The notes: a model not told the origin generated them from the letters alone. A stretch of DNA of 64,000 nucleotides from Ascidia mentula (GCA_947561715.1 OX387200.1:126501-190500), one strand, 5' to 3'. Shown: positions 1 through 12,878, numbered from the stretch's first letter. A program made the numbers and translations.

Positions 1-532
1 AAAACTTCAAAAAAAAACATGTTTGTAAAAGGGTACAAAAAATAATCGGAAATTGGAAAATTTTCTAAACAAATAACTTGCACAAAAAAATCTTAACTAT
101 ATTATGCTCTAAACACAGACAAACCTTAATGACAATTTACAACTTGGACAAGTTTTTTCGTGTATGAATTGTCAACTATCAATTTGTTACAAAAAAAAAT
201 ATCAATAATAAAAAGTTTACTGTAAGTTTAATTTCTCATTCAAGTTTTATGGCCTGGGATGTGTGGCTTCCGTGTGTAGCAACTAATATTTATCAAATGT
301 GTGAACTGGAAGCAGCGGGGGTGGAATAATAATGACAGGATATAGAAATTTCCTCTTAGCAGGAAACAACAATAAGAACACTATGTGTGCGACATCATTG
401 AGTATTGATGCTGTGTTCAGCAATATAGAGGTAACTTTTCACACATGCGATTATCACAAAGACTAATTCCAACACACACATTTTTCGAGACGTTGAATGA
501 AAGCCACTTGCTAATACTTTTTTGAAACTTAC
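1..532. other. Intronic or flanking DNA at the left edge
   Basis: No exon could be matched here on either strand. The flotillin-2 reading frame leaves its last visible exon at a splice donor (533/532), so this stretch should be intron and the final roughly 120 codons should lie left of the window. Confidence 0.6.
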
Positions 533-2177
533 CTTTTTCCCTCTGCAAGAGTTTTGACTTTGTAAGCTTCCGCTTCTGTTGGTCTTCTTACAGTCGCCTC
601 CAACTCACGATCTTTACGTTCTATCTCACGAGCTTCAACATCAATTTGTCTTCGACGTTGAACAACCTCAATTTCGATTTCTTCCTTTCTGATTTTTTGT
701 TTCTCCTTCGCAGCTTGTAGTTGGTAAGCCAGTTGTGCCTCTGCTTGCTGTTATATAAAGATATCTTGTTGATACTGACAAACCAAACATCTCTTAAAAA
801 AGTATGGTTGATTTAAAAATTTGTTAATTGCAGCATGGAACCTTCTTCCCAATTTTACACTTAAACATAAAAATAAACCACAGATTAGTTTTGTACTTAC
901 TGCTGTGTTAACCTCCTTCTGATACGCTGCTTGCGACATTTTGAATGCTCGCTCAGAATCTGCAATTTTCGTGTCAGAGTCAAACTTAACATCCATAAGT
1001 GCCCGGTCACAACGAGCTTCCTGCGAGATATAGTTAAAACACATTATTTATTACTAGAATTTAAATGTTGTGGATCACACCAAGCAAAGAAGCGTTAACC
1101 CTTAAAAGTGTAGTTTCAGGAGTTTGTAATACAAACTTACCACCATGCCAGAGTCACGAGCTGCCTCTGCAACACCAATCTGTGCATCCCTTTTCACCGT
1201 TGCAGTTTGAGCTCGGCCGATAGAGTTTAGGTAATCCACTTTATCAACAACATCCTTGATGACAAAGCTCAGAACTTCAATACCCATCCTACCGACGTCA
1301 GGGGCTGCAACTTCTCGTACAAGACTTGCAAAAGTTTCACGGTCCTGATAGATCTGCTCCACCGTCAGTGTACCTACATAGCATGTTAATTTATGATGAA
1401 ACAAGTAATTCTAAGATTATTTAAATTCCCCACAAACATTTGTAGTTACCAAGAATTGCACGAAGATGTCCTTCCAAGGTCTGAAGAAGGATTTCTTCAA
1501 TTTGCTGAACTGTTTTGCCGAGAAACTGTTCACAGGCAGAAGAAAGAAGGTCTTTCTCCGTCATAACTTTTACCTGAAAATTAGTTTTCATTTTTGCTGC
1601 CAAAAGCACTAAGAACATGTAATTAACTTTTTAATTATGTAAACTTAAGTGAAATACTTTAAAATAAGAAGTACTTTGCTATAAGAAGACTGAGGATTTA
1701 CTTATATTGCATAAATACAAACATTGATCTTACTTGGGCGACTCCAGTGACGGTCAGAGGAACGCCTTCAGCTGTTTCAACATTGTCGCATGTTGGATTC
1801 AAAGTCATTACTTCAAGCGAGATGCTGAAAATTTAAAACAAACAACTTTGCAAAAGAATTTTTAAGTGGCAAATGCCAGCCAAGATAGAAGCTTGGGAGA
1901 TTCAAATGTTGTTTAGATGTAGCTTACTTAAAATTTAAAACAGAATGTTTTCAGTTATTACCGTTGAACTTCAGTAACGCAACACCAGGCCCACGCCCAA
2001 CCTCCGATAACATATTTCTTCCCATCAGCACCACAGCAACCACCTAAATAGGATCCAAATGTTATTGGACAAATTACATGCAGGTTAACAAAAAAACAAT
2101 TGTACTCAAAAAGCAACCGTTAACTTACCAGAAACAACTAACGCTTGGTTAGGACCAGTTGTATGACAATTTCCCAT
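533..2177 (-). CDS. FLOT2: Flotillin-2 (reggie-1), 5' part, incomplete at the left edge
   Basis: Membrane-microdomain scaffold protein on the inner face of the plasma membrane and endosomes. Seven coding exons in minus order: 2177-2129, 2043-1962, 1824-1734, 1573-1450, 1373-1141, 1020-901, 747-533 (914 nt, about 304 residues), all with GT-AG borders and consistent phases. The N-terminus reads MGNCHTTGPNQALVVSGGCC, with Gly2 (myristoylation) and Cys4 (palmitoylation) as in vertebrate flotillin-2, then GGWAWAW. The SPFH/band-7 domain follows (motifs QTLEGHLRAILGTLTVEQIY, REVAAPDVGRMGIE), then the Glu/Ala-rich coiled coil (EIEIEVVQRRRQIDVEAREI). Vertebrate FLOT2 is about 428 aa, so the last quarter is outside the window. 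The start is fixed by the lipidation motif. It is divergent from MICU1. Confidence 0.95.
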
Positions 2178-3158
2178 CTTTATAGGCAAAGCTAGTTATC
2201 ACGAATAGAAAACTACTTTTCTGTGAAGTAATTGTTTTTGTAAATTTTCAGAGATTATTAACTTTTTAGGTTACTAATACTATACTAATACCTCAAACAA
2301 TGTAAATGTATTATAAACTGTTCTTCCATAAAATACTTAAACAGTATTGCCAACAAGAATGAATGCAAGCCTACATATCGGATGGAGCGCGACTAAATTT
2401 TTCAAACGTGACTGGAGGCAAATTATAAATGTCACATGTTTTCTGCACGAAAAACACCATTTTCAACCCGCTTCCATCTGCAAACAATAACATCACAACG
2501 ATTCGCAATGCTGTCGTGAATAATTAACCACGTGTTTATCGATACGAGTGAATTAAATTAAGGTTGTGGTCGCTCCTTCGTAAATATCACGTGACGGTTG
2601 CGCATGACAGTAGAACGGAATTTTTTACGTAAGTTTCGGGACAGTTTATTCCCGATGATGCGTGTTATGGTTATGGTGGGTGTTATTACTTTCGTTTTCC
2701 CACAAATAAAAATTTTTGTTACAACATCTACGGAGCATACAATATGAAAATACATATCCGGTGTTACCCACAAGGTGTACTTACAACAACAAATCTCTAC
2801 TGGCAATAAAGTGTATTTAGTGTCCCATCACAAAAATCTTAAAAAATCTTTATTTGAAACGAACTACATTAGTATTTGTCCGGTGAAATTGAGGATGTTA
2901 ATCATTAATTTTTTTATGTTCTGTTCCGTGTGGGTTAAAGACGAGCGCAAACAGTTGTACTTGATTGAGTCTGGCGTACGGAGTAACATGTAAATGTGTT
3001 TTCTCCACCCGTTTGAGGATCTATGCAAATTAGATAACGTGTCTTTCATTCATTTCAGTGCTGTTGGTTCATCATGGGTAATTATATTGAAGCGTTATTT
3101 TAAAATGTAATATTGCTATATTGCTGCCAAAAGTCTTGGGTTTTAAGCAACTATTAAG
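2178..3158. other. Divergent intergenic/promoter region between FLOT2 and MICU1
   Basis: About 980 bp separate the two opposite start codons. Short open frames occur on both strands but none resembles a known protein. It probably contains both 5' UTRs and promoters. No clear TATA box was seen. Confidence 0.6.
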
Positions 3159-6100
3159 ATGTTTCATCGCAAAATAGTTGCTGCAGCTGCTGCTTGTTCG
3201 ACCTTTTATGCATGTGCCAGTTTAAAGCAAGAAACCTTTCCATCCTGGCATAATGTCAAACTTAACATTGGTGACCGTCGCGCACAAAATTTGTTTCTTC
3301 AACACGCTTCAAATTTTCAATGCATTGCACATTGCAAGGCAGTAACGGCTGTTGAAACTGAAGGTGCAACTTTTGAAACATCAAACAGGGAGTTAGCTGA
3401 ACAGCAAGTGAATGAAGATCTACAAAAGAGGCCTAGAGTTGGGTTTAAGGTATAATTTCTTAAATAGCAAAATGATTTCCAACAAAATGCAAATAACTAA
3501 CACTACTTTATCGCCTTTAAAACATTGATCAAGTTGAATATGTGGTATTTTAGGATCGCCGTTTTATTGAATATGAGAATCGAATTCGAGCATATTCAAC
3601 ACCGGACAAAATATTTCGATACTTTGCGACGTACAAAGTTGTGTATGAAAATGGTGAATCTGAAACTTACATGACCCCAGTGGATTTTCTTCGCTCGATT
3701 ACTCCTGGTGAAAAACAACCAGAAAATCTTGGACTCGACCAGTTTAAGGTGCTTGTTTTGCTAATTTGGATAAAATCTTGTTGGATTAAAATGTTTCCAA
3801 TGGCAAACATACCTAAAATTAAATTTTGATCTGCAAATCAAACCAGGTTGTGAGGCTGTCATCAAACCACATACAAAAGGGATCGGAAATATTAAAGGAA
3901 ATACAGAAGATAGACTCGTTGGAGGAAACAAGTATATTCCATGCCCTCGGAGAGTGTGGATTCATCAGCTTTAGTGACTATATTTTTCTACTCACTGTAA
4001 GAAAAAACTTTTGTATATATTGGTTTCGTATAGTGATGTTCCCAGTTCCAAATTATCCGGCCCGGCCGGATCCGTTTGTTAGTTATCAATCAAATCCGGC
4101 CAGATAATTTGGATCCGGCAGTTTGTTTACACCGATTCGTGTATTTTATCGGTATGGCAAAAATGTTTGATTCCCAAACAGAATGCTATGTTAAGGTTAA
4201 CCTGTCATGAGTGAAACAAATAAACGTGGGCATTTATTAATATGGTATAACATGTCACGAAAAACCTTGATAACAAATAACAGAAAAATCTTACGTCGGC
4301 GAGTATAACAGACTGGGTCCCAAAAACGAGTAATTTGCGAAATGTTTCTCCGCTTTTAGGACAAAAATGCTTTACAAACTATCCGGTAAAATTAAGTGTA
4401 TTATCCGGCCGGGTCCGGGTACCCGGATCCGACGCAAGACATCACTAGTTTCGTAGGAAGATATTGTCTAACTTTCAGTCCATAATGGGATTTAAAGGGT
4501 TTTACCCAAGGATAGCAGAGTGGTTGACATTAGATCACAAACCATTCCCAGTGATGGGTTCTATTTTGCCTTACAGAGTTAAACTGGAAGTGCCATTTTA
4601 TTGAAAAGAAATGTTCGAGGAAATCTTGATTTTTTTAGGTACTTTCAACCCCGCAAAGGAACTTTGAGATTGCTTTTCAAATGTTTGATTTAAATGGAGA
4701 CGGTGAAGTTGATATTGAAGAGTTCCAACAAGTAACAAACACAGCTCGCTCACAAACATCAATGGGGATGAGACATAGAGATCATAAGACTACTGGTAAA
4801 GTTCAAGTTCTGCAAATTTTCCTTTTTTTATTATTTTATCAAACTATTACAAGTTTTTTAGAATACTAAGCATGTCAGCTTTATTAATAATAGTTATATT
4901 TGTTTAAGCTTGGGATTGTAATAGAACTTAGCAGTCAGTCCAGCTTTGTCAAACCATAAAAGTCATAATATAACTTATTTTTTTACTATAATCTACTGCA
5001 GGAAATGTGGTAAAACCATTTAAAGAATCAAAGTCCGCCATCACATCTTACTTTTTTGGTGAAGATGGAACAGAAAAACTAACAGTTAAAAAGTTTATTG
5101 AGTTCCAACAAAGGTTGCAGGTACCTGTTTAATTCAGGCAAATAATGTTTATGTTCACCATTTATGATATTGTTGTACAACTTTTATAGGATGATATTTT
5201 AAAACTTGAATTTAACAAATTACAACCAAACAATGGTGGGAACATTAAAGAAACCAAATTTGTTCGAATGCTTTTGACCTATTCTGGACTGAACCCAAAG
5301 AAACAGAAAATTATCATAAAAGTAAGTAATTTAAATGTATGACACTATGACATGAACTCTTGAGTGCCAGGCTGTCAATACTGAATGCTTTTTTTTACCT
5401 TTTTAATTAAAAAAATCAAAACTAAAGTTAAAATTTAGATTTTCGTCAACGATTTATTGTGTTTTACTAATAAAAGCAGTAATTGTTAAACCAAATAAAT
5501 TGGTACAATATTATTTCGTTAAGATAACGAAGTTTAAGTTGTTCTCATCCAAGAGAAAATGTCAGCCTTTGTTTGTGCCTTGATTTTTATATTCAGTATG
5601 TGACAGCTATGAAAAGCTAGCATCGAATAATGTTTCTTTCCACCATAAACTAGTTCCCTTTTAACTCCCAACACTTAAACCTTTATTCATTTCAGAGAGT
5701 TAAACAGGCCTACATGGATGAAGAAGGCCAATTTAAAGGAATTTCTTTCCAGGAAACAAAATCATTTTTTCACTTTCTGAAACACATAAATGATGTCGAT
5801 GTTGCATTCGATTTTTACCATGTAGTTGGGGCAGATATTGACAAGCACACGATGCAGCAGGTGGCAACTCATAGTTTGTATATAGTATATAACATGGCCA
5901 AGGCTAATGATGATTAATTTGTGATGTCCATGATGTCATTAGTCATCAACGACAATGGTTGTTGAAAATTGTTTTCATCAAGCAAAGTATTTGGCCTGTG
6001 ATGAAATCTGTTTATGTCCATTCACCGGCTTGCATCTCACCCAAGAATTTCACCTGTTTCACATATTGGTGTATGCTGTATCTATGTTGATTACTTAAAA

Positions 6101-6419
6101 CTTCAATCCCACAAAAAAATTTACATATTTTTTCCATGTTTGTATATGGAGTTCATCTTTGTGGTGTTGTTGCCAGGTGGCACGGACAGTTGCAAAACAG
6201 GAGTTATCTGATCATACTGTTGATGTTGTTTTCACCGCATTTGACGATGACGGCAACGGAACGTTAAGTAACAAAGAATTTGTGGCTGTGATGAAACGGA
6301 GGCTGATGAGGGGTTTGGAGAAACCGAAGGACACCGGTCTCTTTCGATTGGTAGATGCTGCATGGAAATGTGCAAAGGAGACATCCTGGATCTCTTCTCA
6401 ATCCAGCGGAGAAGTTTAA
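3159..6419 (+). CDS. MICU1: Mitochondrial calcium uptake protein 1 (EF-hand gatekeeper of the uniporter)
   Basis: Intermembrane-space Ca2+ sensor that gates the MCU calcium uniporter. Eight exons: 3159-3449, 3554-3748, 3847-3996, 4639-4795, 5002-5120, 5190-5321, 5696-5860, 6177-6419, giving 483 aa (human about 476). The N-terminus is basic then hydrophobic ([19 protein letters not shown]), fitting a mitochondrial presequence/membrane segment. Family motifs are [20 protein letters not shown] and [15 protein letters not shown]. Two complete EF hands are visible, [12 protein letters not shown] and [12 protein letters not shown], with all acidic ligand positions kept. The tail [10 protein letters not shown]...WKCAKETSW matches MICU1 rather than MICU2/3 and keeps the Cys used for disulphide dimers. 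Intron 3 holds a hAT MITE and a SINE-like piece. Confidence 0.96.
4031..4447. mobile_element. hAT-type MITE with 8-bp target duplication, in MICU1 intron 3
   Basis: The ends are inverted: TAGTGATGTTCC at the left and GACATCACTA at the right. The 8-bp sequence GTTTCGTA occurs directly before (4023-4030) and after (4448-4455) the element, the duplication length typical of hAT transposons. The subterminal regions are rich in CCGG/GGATCCG-type motifs in opposite orientations. No open frame is present, so it is non-autonomous. Confidence 0.88.
4506..4575 (+). repeat. tRNA-like SINE fragment
   Basis: The segment contains GATAGCAGAGTGGTTGAC, a good RNA polymerase III A-box in a tRNA-like head, followed by a tRNA-like middle and a degraded GGGTTC B-box region. 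It cannot be a full tRNA because the 3' half is missing. It lies just downstream of the hAT MITE within MICU1 intron 3. Confidence 0.45.
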
Positions 6420-7373
6420 CTATTCACTGTGTTGAGTAATGTATCGCATCATAGCTTGCTGCACTTAAACAGCATTATTGCAGCAACTATCCTGGTAACC
6501 TGCACTAACGCACAGGCAATATTGTACTGTGTTACTCCCTATTACAAGCATAACTGGTCAGTTTATGATGCTCCCAGGGCCACGCAATATGTGGTTTGTG
6601 GAGTAGGTAAGTTAATATTCCGGGGTTCTTCCCGATAGTTTTGGGAAACAAGGGTCATTGGGGAAGCGATCCATGTGTTTTACATTAAAATAACATAAAA
6701 ATTAGCTTTACTGTTTGCAATATACTTCTATCGCACTTGTCTGAACTTTAGTGTGCACGAAATATAGTTGTTGTATGTTCGTATGTAGTTGTGTGAGATT
6801 GTCCAAGGATCAGGTAGACGAAGGTTCAATTGTTCGACCAACTATTCAATGTTTACAATGACATTGTAGAAAAGCTTTTTACCAATGTTTGATTAAATTA
6901 TCTCAGCACCTGTGGCCAATAATGTTGTCCTGACGTGGTTGTCGTTGCTCTGGCTGTGCATGTATGGCTAGTTTTTACGTCTCCAACCAACATACGCGTC
7001 AGCGAAAGTTCTCTCCGCTTTTGTACAAGGACCAGTAGCCAGGTCAACTGAGTTCATAAGATTCTGCAGTTGTGGTGAAGCATTTTAATTTTGTTTGTTT
7101 AAACCCGATATAAAAATTAAGCCATGTGTGTTTAGACATATTACAAAATGATAACACTATTTACATGTTCGAATATCAGAATACAAAAACAGTATTCTGT
7201 TCTCTGCTTAGCGTATAAAAAATATGGTGAGAAAAACTTGCCGCTACCTCGTAAGACGACCGAGTTGTCTGCGTTCAAAGTTTTGTTTGCTCACGTGAGA
7301 AAAATCATCCAAATTTGCAACATTTGTGTGTTTAAAATTTGGTTGACTGGAAATAAGTTTTGATCTTGAAGTA
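6420..7373. other. MICU1 3' UTR and intergenic DNA
   Basis: Between the MICU1 stop and the GATD1 start. Open frames here are short and unlike known proteins. I see no repeat or RNA gene. Confidence 0.6.
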
Positions 7374-8430
7374 ATGACGGAAAGACGGCCTTCGTGCCTA
7401 GTAATTTGTAGCAGTCATAAAGAAGGTGTGTATCTTTGGATTACATAAAATCAAAACCATAAACTTTTTGGTTGATATGTCTTTCCCTGCAGGCGTTTGT
7501 TCTCAATCGTTCATCCACGCCTTTACTTTGACAAACTCTGCATTTAATCTCACAATTGCGACTCCCCAGGTTTGAATTTCACAAATTTTTGTCGCCACAA
7601 ATGTACAGAATCAATTGATGGTATGATCATATGAGGTTTTCTTTTTTGATATAGGGAGTTCCCATTGATTTTGTAAATGTGGATGACAACAATAGAAAAT
7701 GGATTTCTGAGTTTAGAAGTAAAAGTTATGCATCACCCTTGAAACTGGAGTCAGTTGACGCTTCACAATATAATGCATTGTTGGTTCCAAGCACGCCAGG
7801 TGCTATGTTTGATCTCATGAAGCATGATTCAGCCATGCACATCATACGTGCATTTGTTAATGATAAAAGTAAGAAGCTGTATTTTGTCATAATAAAATAT
7901 CTGTGTTTGTGAGTGCTGCACAAGGCTGTTGAATCCTTCTTGATGAATTTGTTATGTCTTTTTTATGAGGTTCATTGTATAATCAACATCCTGTTTTCAG
8001 AACCAATATGTGCGGTTGGGTTTGGGGCTGTAGTTTTAGCAGCCGGCCGTTTTGAAAACAAGGAATGGTGTTTTAAAGGCTACAGTTTGACCGGCCCATC
8101 TGTGATGGAGTTGATTCAACGTACTGATTTTCCAAGCTTACCAATAATATTTGAAGACTTTGCCAAGGACAATTTTGCCTCATATGCAGGTATGTGTTTA
8201 TGTTTCTTTGCATTTTTTTGATTATAATAACTTTTCAGTATTTAAACAATAAATTCAAAATGAGATTATAACCTTTTAGACACGTTTTGAACTAAAACAC
8301 TTTTTTATTTTTAGCTAGTGAAGTTGATGCTGTTCATGTGGTGATCGACAGGAATTTAATCACAGGACAGAATTCACAATCTACACTCACAGCCGTCCAG
8401 AACCTAATCCTCGCAACAAATGCAAGATAG
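7374..8430 (+). CDS. GATD1: GATD1 (PDDC1): class I glutamine amidotransferase-like protein, DJ-1/PfpI fold
   Basis: Five exons: 7374-7425, 7493-7569, 7655-7868, 8001-8189, 8315-8430, giving 215 aa (human about 220). The match to vertebrate GATD1 runs end to end: [53 protein letters not shown], the nucleophile-elbow segment [10 protein letters not shown] with its Cys, [11 protein letters not shown], and the C-terminal [20 protein letters not shown]. The start is the first ATG after an in-frame stop and matches the length of the vertebrate N-terminus. The family belongs to the DJ-1/PfpI superfamily and its substrate is poorly known, so no enzymatic activity is claimed. The downstream 3' region is long and unremarkable. 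Confidence 0.93.
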
Positions 8431-9027
8431 AATATTTCAGATTATGCTTGTTTGTTTTTTATTATTTTCAAACCAGAAGCTGATCCAGAAATTTTCTCCA
8501 GGAGACGACAAACCAAAACTCATTGTGATGTATTAATGGCGATGTTGGTCGCTAGACGAGTAGATAGCAATGCATGCACCAGAGCAGTAATGAACTAAAA
8601 TCATTATTTTTTTGTTTTCAGCATTGCTTTCAGTGTTGTTTTAAGGGAATAGATCTTCCCTCCTTTCTGCATCTACCCCAGATTCATGCCAGGTTTTCTG
8701 GAAAATATTTTCCAGCAACCGACTTGCTTGAACAATTCTTCATGTGTAAATGAAAATATTTGGGAGTAATCACCTCAAGGCTTGATTGTGAAACTGACAC
8801 ACCAAAACTCATGCAGTTGCATTACCAATAACATTCCACTTTTTCCGAATATGTTTATCAAAAGTGGAATTGTTTGTTAAATTGTTCAGCAGAATATATT
8901 CAACTGAAACCGATACTGAATGTTGTTAAGGGTGGAAAATAACCTAACCTAAACCATTTTGTTGGTTGCTATGGCAATAGTGTTTCTAACTTCAGTAAAA
9001 AAGAGGATTTTTTGCGGAAAATACTAC

Positions 9028-9257
9028 TACACCAGGTCACAAAGTTTTTCGCCAAACTTGATCCACATATAAGTATGTGTAAAACAGAAATCTGTGTGAA
9101 TTTTAATGATTATGCGTAAACAGGGCCACCGTATTTTTGTTTATAAATTTGAGTTGAAATACTTCACGAAATCGTAGCGTTAATATTCGCACAGATTGCT
9201 ATGTTACATAGGCTTGTATGTGGATCAAGTTTGGAAAAAACTTTGTGACCCGGTGTA
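9028..9257. mobile_element. MITE with about 55-bp terminal inverted repeats, probable TA target (Tc1/mariner-like)
   Basis: The left end reads TACACCAGGTCACAAAG and continues to ATGTGTAA near 9081. The right end is its inverse, CTTTGTGACCCGGTGTA, with the inner TATGTGGATCAAGTTTGG also matched inversely. The arms are about 55 bp with a few mismatches. The repeat is bounded by TA on both sides, compatible with a TA target duplication. There is no coding capacity. Confidence 0.75.
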
Positions 9258-10756
9258 AAAGAATCTTCCCCTTTTTGCAACGCAGCAGCGCCGTTGGTGG
9301 AGGTAATGTCAAAAGTAATTTACTCGCAAGGTGTCGGACAGGAGCCACACAAAAAAAACATTTCTGTGTCGGTCGATAGATTCAGCAGCTAAACCTTTCA
9401 TCACAAAACCCTTGTTGTTGCCAAAGTTTTCAAGGCAATTCACTTTCCACTGAGAAAATCCACGTGCCTGGGAGTTACCGCGAAGTCTTCATACAAGTTA
9501 TTACAAATTAATGTGAGTCGGTGAAGCGTGAAGGTCAAAAAATACATATCTGCTGTCGTAATATTTGTATTATGATGGGAGCAATTTAAAAACAGAAGGA
9601 AGTGGTCTTCTGTATTATCACAATACATTTTTTAAACCTGTTAATTTACAACTTTTCACAAATTTAGAAAAAAATTTGTTGGCAAAAAATAGTATAGTTT
9701 AAAGCTTGGTTTGTATGTCAGTCCACGATGGTAATATGTGTGGAAGAAATTTTTACAATAAATATTTAAAATAAATCATAATAATTCTTGACTTTATTGA
9801 AAGCACAGATAGCTATTCACCATACACACATGAACTTTTCGAAAGTTTTATGTTATACATCAACCTCTTCTACTAATTTTTTACCCCAAACTCACAAATA
9901 ATTTCTCGCCAGTTGGTTAAGTGGGCCTAGGTACCCGCATTTCCGCCCTAAATGTTGACTGCATGTGGAAATAACGGTTTCAGAAATTTACAGATGACTC
10001 ATAACCTCAAATTGACATCGGGTCACAATTCCAACGCTTCACTAACAAGCAAACAAAGCAGTTTCCCCGAATAAATTCCTGGGAATTTTCTTGTTGGTAT
10101 CCCCCTTATCAACTTTTCGCAATATTTACATAAAGAAAGTATTTGCAGATCAATTGGATGATAGGACGACCGATTGAAGAAGATGAATGCCTCATTGTTT
10201 ACGTAATAATTGAAAAGTAGTTACATTTCATTGTGACAGCTACAAGATTATTATTCACACACTAAGCTATCATGCCTGTCTTGTGTTGCGTTAAAATACA
10301 CCAGGTAAATATAAAATTGTAAATATTAATCGGAAGTCAAACTTTACGAGTGACAATTAGCATTAGGGAATTTTCCATTTTAAACTTGGTGTAAATTCGT
10401 TTTGGCTGAAATATCCATTGTATATTGTTAGTGATTGCGAAAAGACAATCCCACTTATAATATAACTCACATGCTTTAAATGTGCCTTGAGAGGCTATGT
10501 TTAGGGGCAGTGGTTTGTTGCTAATAACAAGGTTTAAACAGATCAGGGAATTCTAGAACACGGATGACGTATAGAAACTGCCTCACTGTTCGAAACTTTC
10601 CGTGATTTTACAAAACACTTGTTTCGTCACAAAGAATATTTTTCGCAACTTGGAGGCTGTGAAATTGCTCGTTTCGAATAAGAGGTTGTCATTGGCCGAG
10701 AGGGTCACGTGACTGCAGCTGGTGTGGCGGCGAAATAGTTTAGGGAAGAAGTTTTG

Positions 10757-10766
10757 TATATAAAGG
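10757..10766 (+). promoter_or_regulatory. TATA box for the class II aldolase gene
   Basis: TATATAAAGG lies about 225 bp before the first ATG. Initiation would be expected near 10785-10795, leaving about 200 nt of 5' UTR. This is the clearest core promoter element in the window. Confidence 0.6.
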
Positions 10767-10990
10767 CTCGCTTTGTTGTGATGGCAGTCAGTGTATCGCC
10801 AAGACCGCAGTGTTATGTGGAAATTTCTTTAAAGTAAACACTTTATGTTATTTCGCCAGATGCGCACATTTTTGCAAATAAAAAATATCAGAAAAAATAC
10901 AATTATTTTTAGGTCCCAACTAAATATCTAAAAAAAATTCTAAATTCTAATAAACAACTTGAATCAGAAAATATTTTGTGAAACACTGTA

Positions 10991-12827
10991 ATGGCTCCTG
11001 GCTCAGAACCATGCAGCATGAAACCGACGGAAAAACCCGAGATTAAGGATAACTTTACAGTAAGGAAGGAACTTGCCCTAGCTTGTCGGGCGTTGGATTG
11101 GTGAGATTTGTGAGATTTGTGTAAAAGGAGAATTTAAAGAAAATATTTATTTGATTTTTCGCTTGAAATCAACATGCAAGCAGCAAGTTCGATGCACACC
11201 CCGGCATTACAACAAGAAACACATATGCATGTTTTCAGGTACAAGATCGGAATAAATGACGGAATTTTTAACCATGTGTCAGCTTTAGCTAGATCCAGAG
11301 ATGGAGGCGGGAATGTCATCCTTTTAGTTCCGTACGGGATATTATGGAAGGGTAAGTTCACATTTAAACAACTTTCGTTTATATACGTAAATAAACCTGA
11401 GCTGTTCTAATTTAATAACCTCCACTTGTCCACGTAGATGTAACTCCCGAATGCCTTGCTGCGATTGACCCGGAAACAGGGAAGGTTGTTGAAGGAAAAG
11501 CTCATCTTACTCGGACTGACCTGGGTTTCCATCTTACAACATACAGAAGAAGACCAGATTGCACTGCCATATTCCACTGCCACCCGACACATGCCACAAC
11601 TTTGTGTAAGCACCATTTTATCCTCACTATCACAATGCATTAGAATACACACGTGCTTCACGAGAGGTTATTCGTAGCGGTAAAAGAAATAATGTCCGGA
11701 TTGAATTGTGTTTTTCCGCAGTAAAATCCCTCATTAGAAAATAGATATTTGAACAAAGAAACCTCAGATGTTTGCCTTGCCTTGGTTTTGTTTAATATTG
11801 ACTAACAACGAGGTTGGTTTAAACCACGTTGTTTGCGGTGAGACATCTGGTTGGTTTGTCCCCAGCAGCAAATATTCTTTCTTACAGATACATATAAAAG
11901 TTTTACAAATACAATTAGTTTACATTTTAACTTTCGGTTCAACCACCTTTCTTCGTTTAGGTTGCCTCAAAGATTTTAAAGTCCTGTGTATCAGCGTCAG
12001 TTGCATAGAAATCATAAACGAGATCTCGTACGACCGAGATTTCAGTGAGGCAAGTCAAGATTACAGCAGAGAGTTCGACCGTTGGTTCGACGCTTTGGGA
12101 AGTGAGATTCAAATTGCGCAATAATTTTACCATGTCATGTTCTTCCGTGTTGGCTTACTGCATGGACCGCTAACACTTTGACTCTTGGTTTGGTGACGGA
12201 AACGGTTTTAATAGATTATAAACGGTGTTTTGGGAGTTTCTGCGATTTAAACCACGTGCTGTGATGCCTTAATAATAAAACTTTGCAGTGAGAAGGCGGA
12301 TTTTGATGATGGGGAATCACGGGGTGATGACGGTTGGCAGTTCTGTCGCTAAAACATTCGACCTCATGACTTCCCTGGAACAAGCATGCCAGACTCAGGT
12401 ATTTGCTAGCGGTAAACATTGTGACGTAACACATTGATGATGGCTGATGTCGGTTGGGGGATCTGCATAATGTGGACACTGACTGGGTAAAAATTTGCCG
12501 CCTATCATGGTCAGTTCTACTTGAACAAAACTACACAGAACATTGTGAGCAATTTCTAAAATTCAAACAAACTTGGTCTCGTGAATATTACCCAAACAAG
12601 TCCATGCAAACCTCTGTTGCGTTTTTCAACAAAAACGGAAACATTGTTAACTTTGCGAAATATTTTTAATCAATTTTCAGATCATGGCGATGACCACAGG
12701 AGGGGAATTGAAGGAGATTTCTCAGTCTCGGTGCGACCGCTTCAACAGCTTAGTGGATGAAGCTTACTCAGACCATGCACAGATGCACCTTGATGCTTTT
12801 ACCAACCTTTTACAGGCACACACGTGA
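10991..12827 (+). CDS. Class II aldolase/adducin-domain protein
   Basis: Six exons: 10991-11100, 11239-11351, 11438-11605, 11961-12101, 12289-12398, 12681-12827, giving 262 aa. The protein is a single class II aldolase/adducin N-terminal domain: ACRALDWYKIGINDGIFNHV, then the acidic and Gly-rich loop, DPETGKVVEGKAHLTRTDL, the HCHPTHATTL segment, and MMGNHGVMTVG. The His-x-His pair and the later Asn-His-Gly are where metal-binding aldolases of this fold place their zinc ligands, so a metal site may be kept. Adducins proper have long neck and tail regions that are absent here. The substrate cannot be inferred. A TATA box lies upstream and AATAAA 52 nt after the stop. Confidence 0.85.
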
Positions 12828-12878
12828 TTCTATTACGGATTCGACCCGAGCTGTGTAAATGTTTGTGTGTAATATGTA

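Larger units (their letters stand above)
8431..10990. other. Intergenic region between GATD1 and the class II aldolase gene
   Basis: No coding segment was recognised in about 2.5 kb. It contains one inverted-repeat MITE (9028-9257) and, near the right end, a TATA box. The stretch around 8500-8820 repeats a weak motif (ACCAAAACTCAT) twice and may be a diverged local duplication. Confidence 0.55.

Noticed and set aside
10991..12827. Calling the gene adducin
   Set aside because: Only the head domain is present. The neck and the basic MARCKS-like tail of adducins are missing, so the neutral family name is used.
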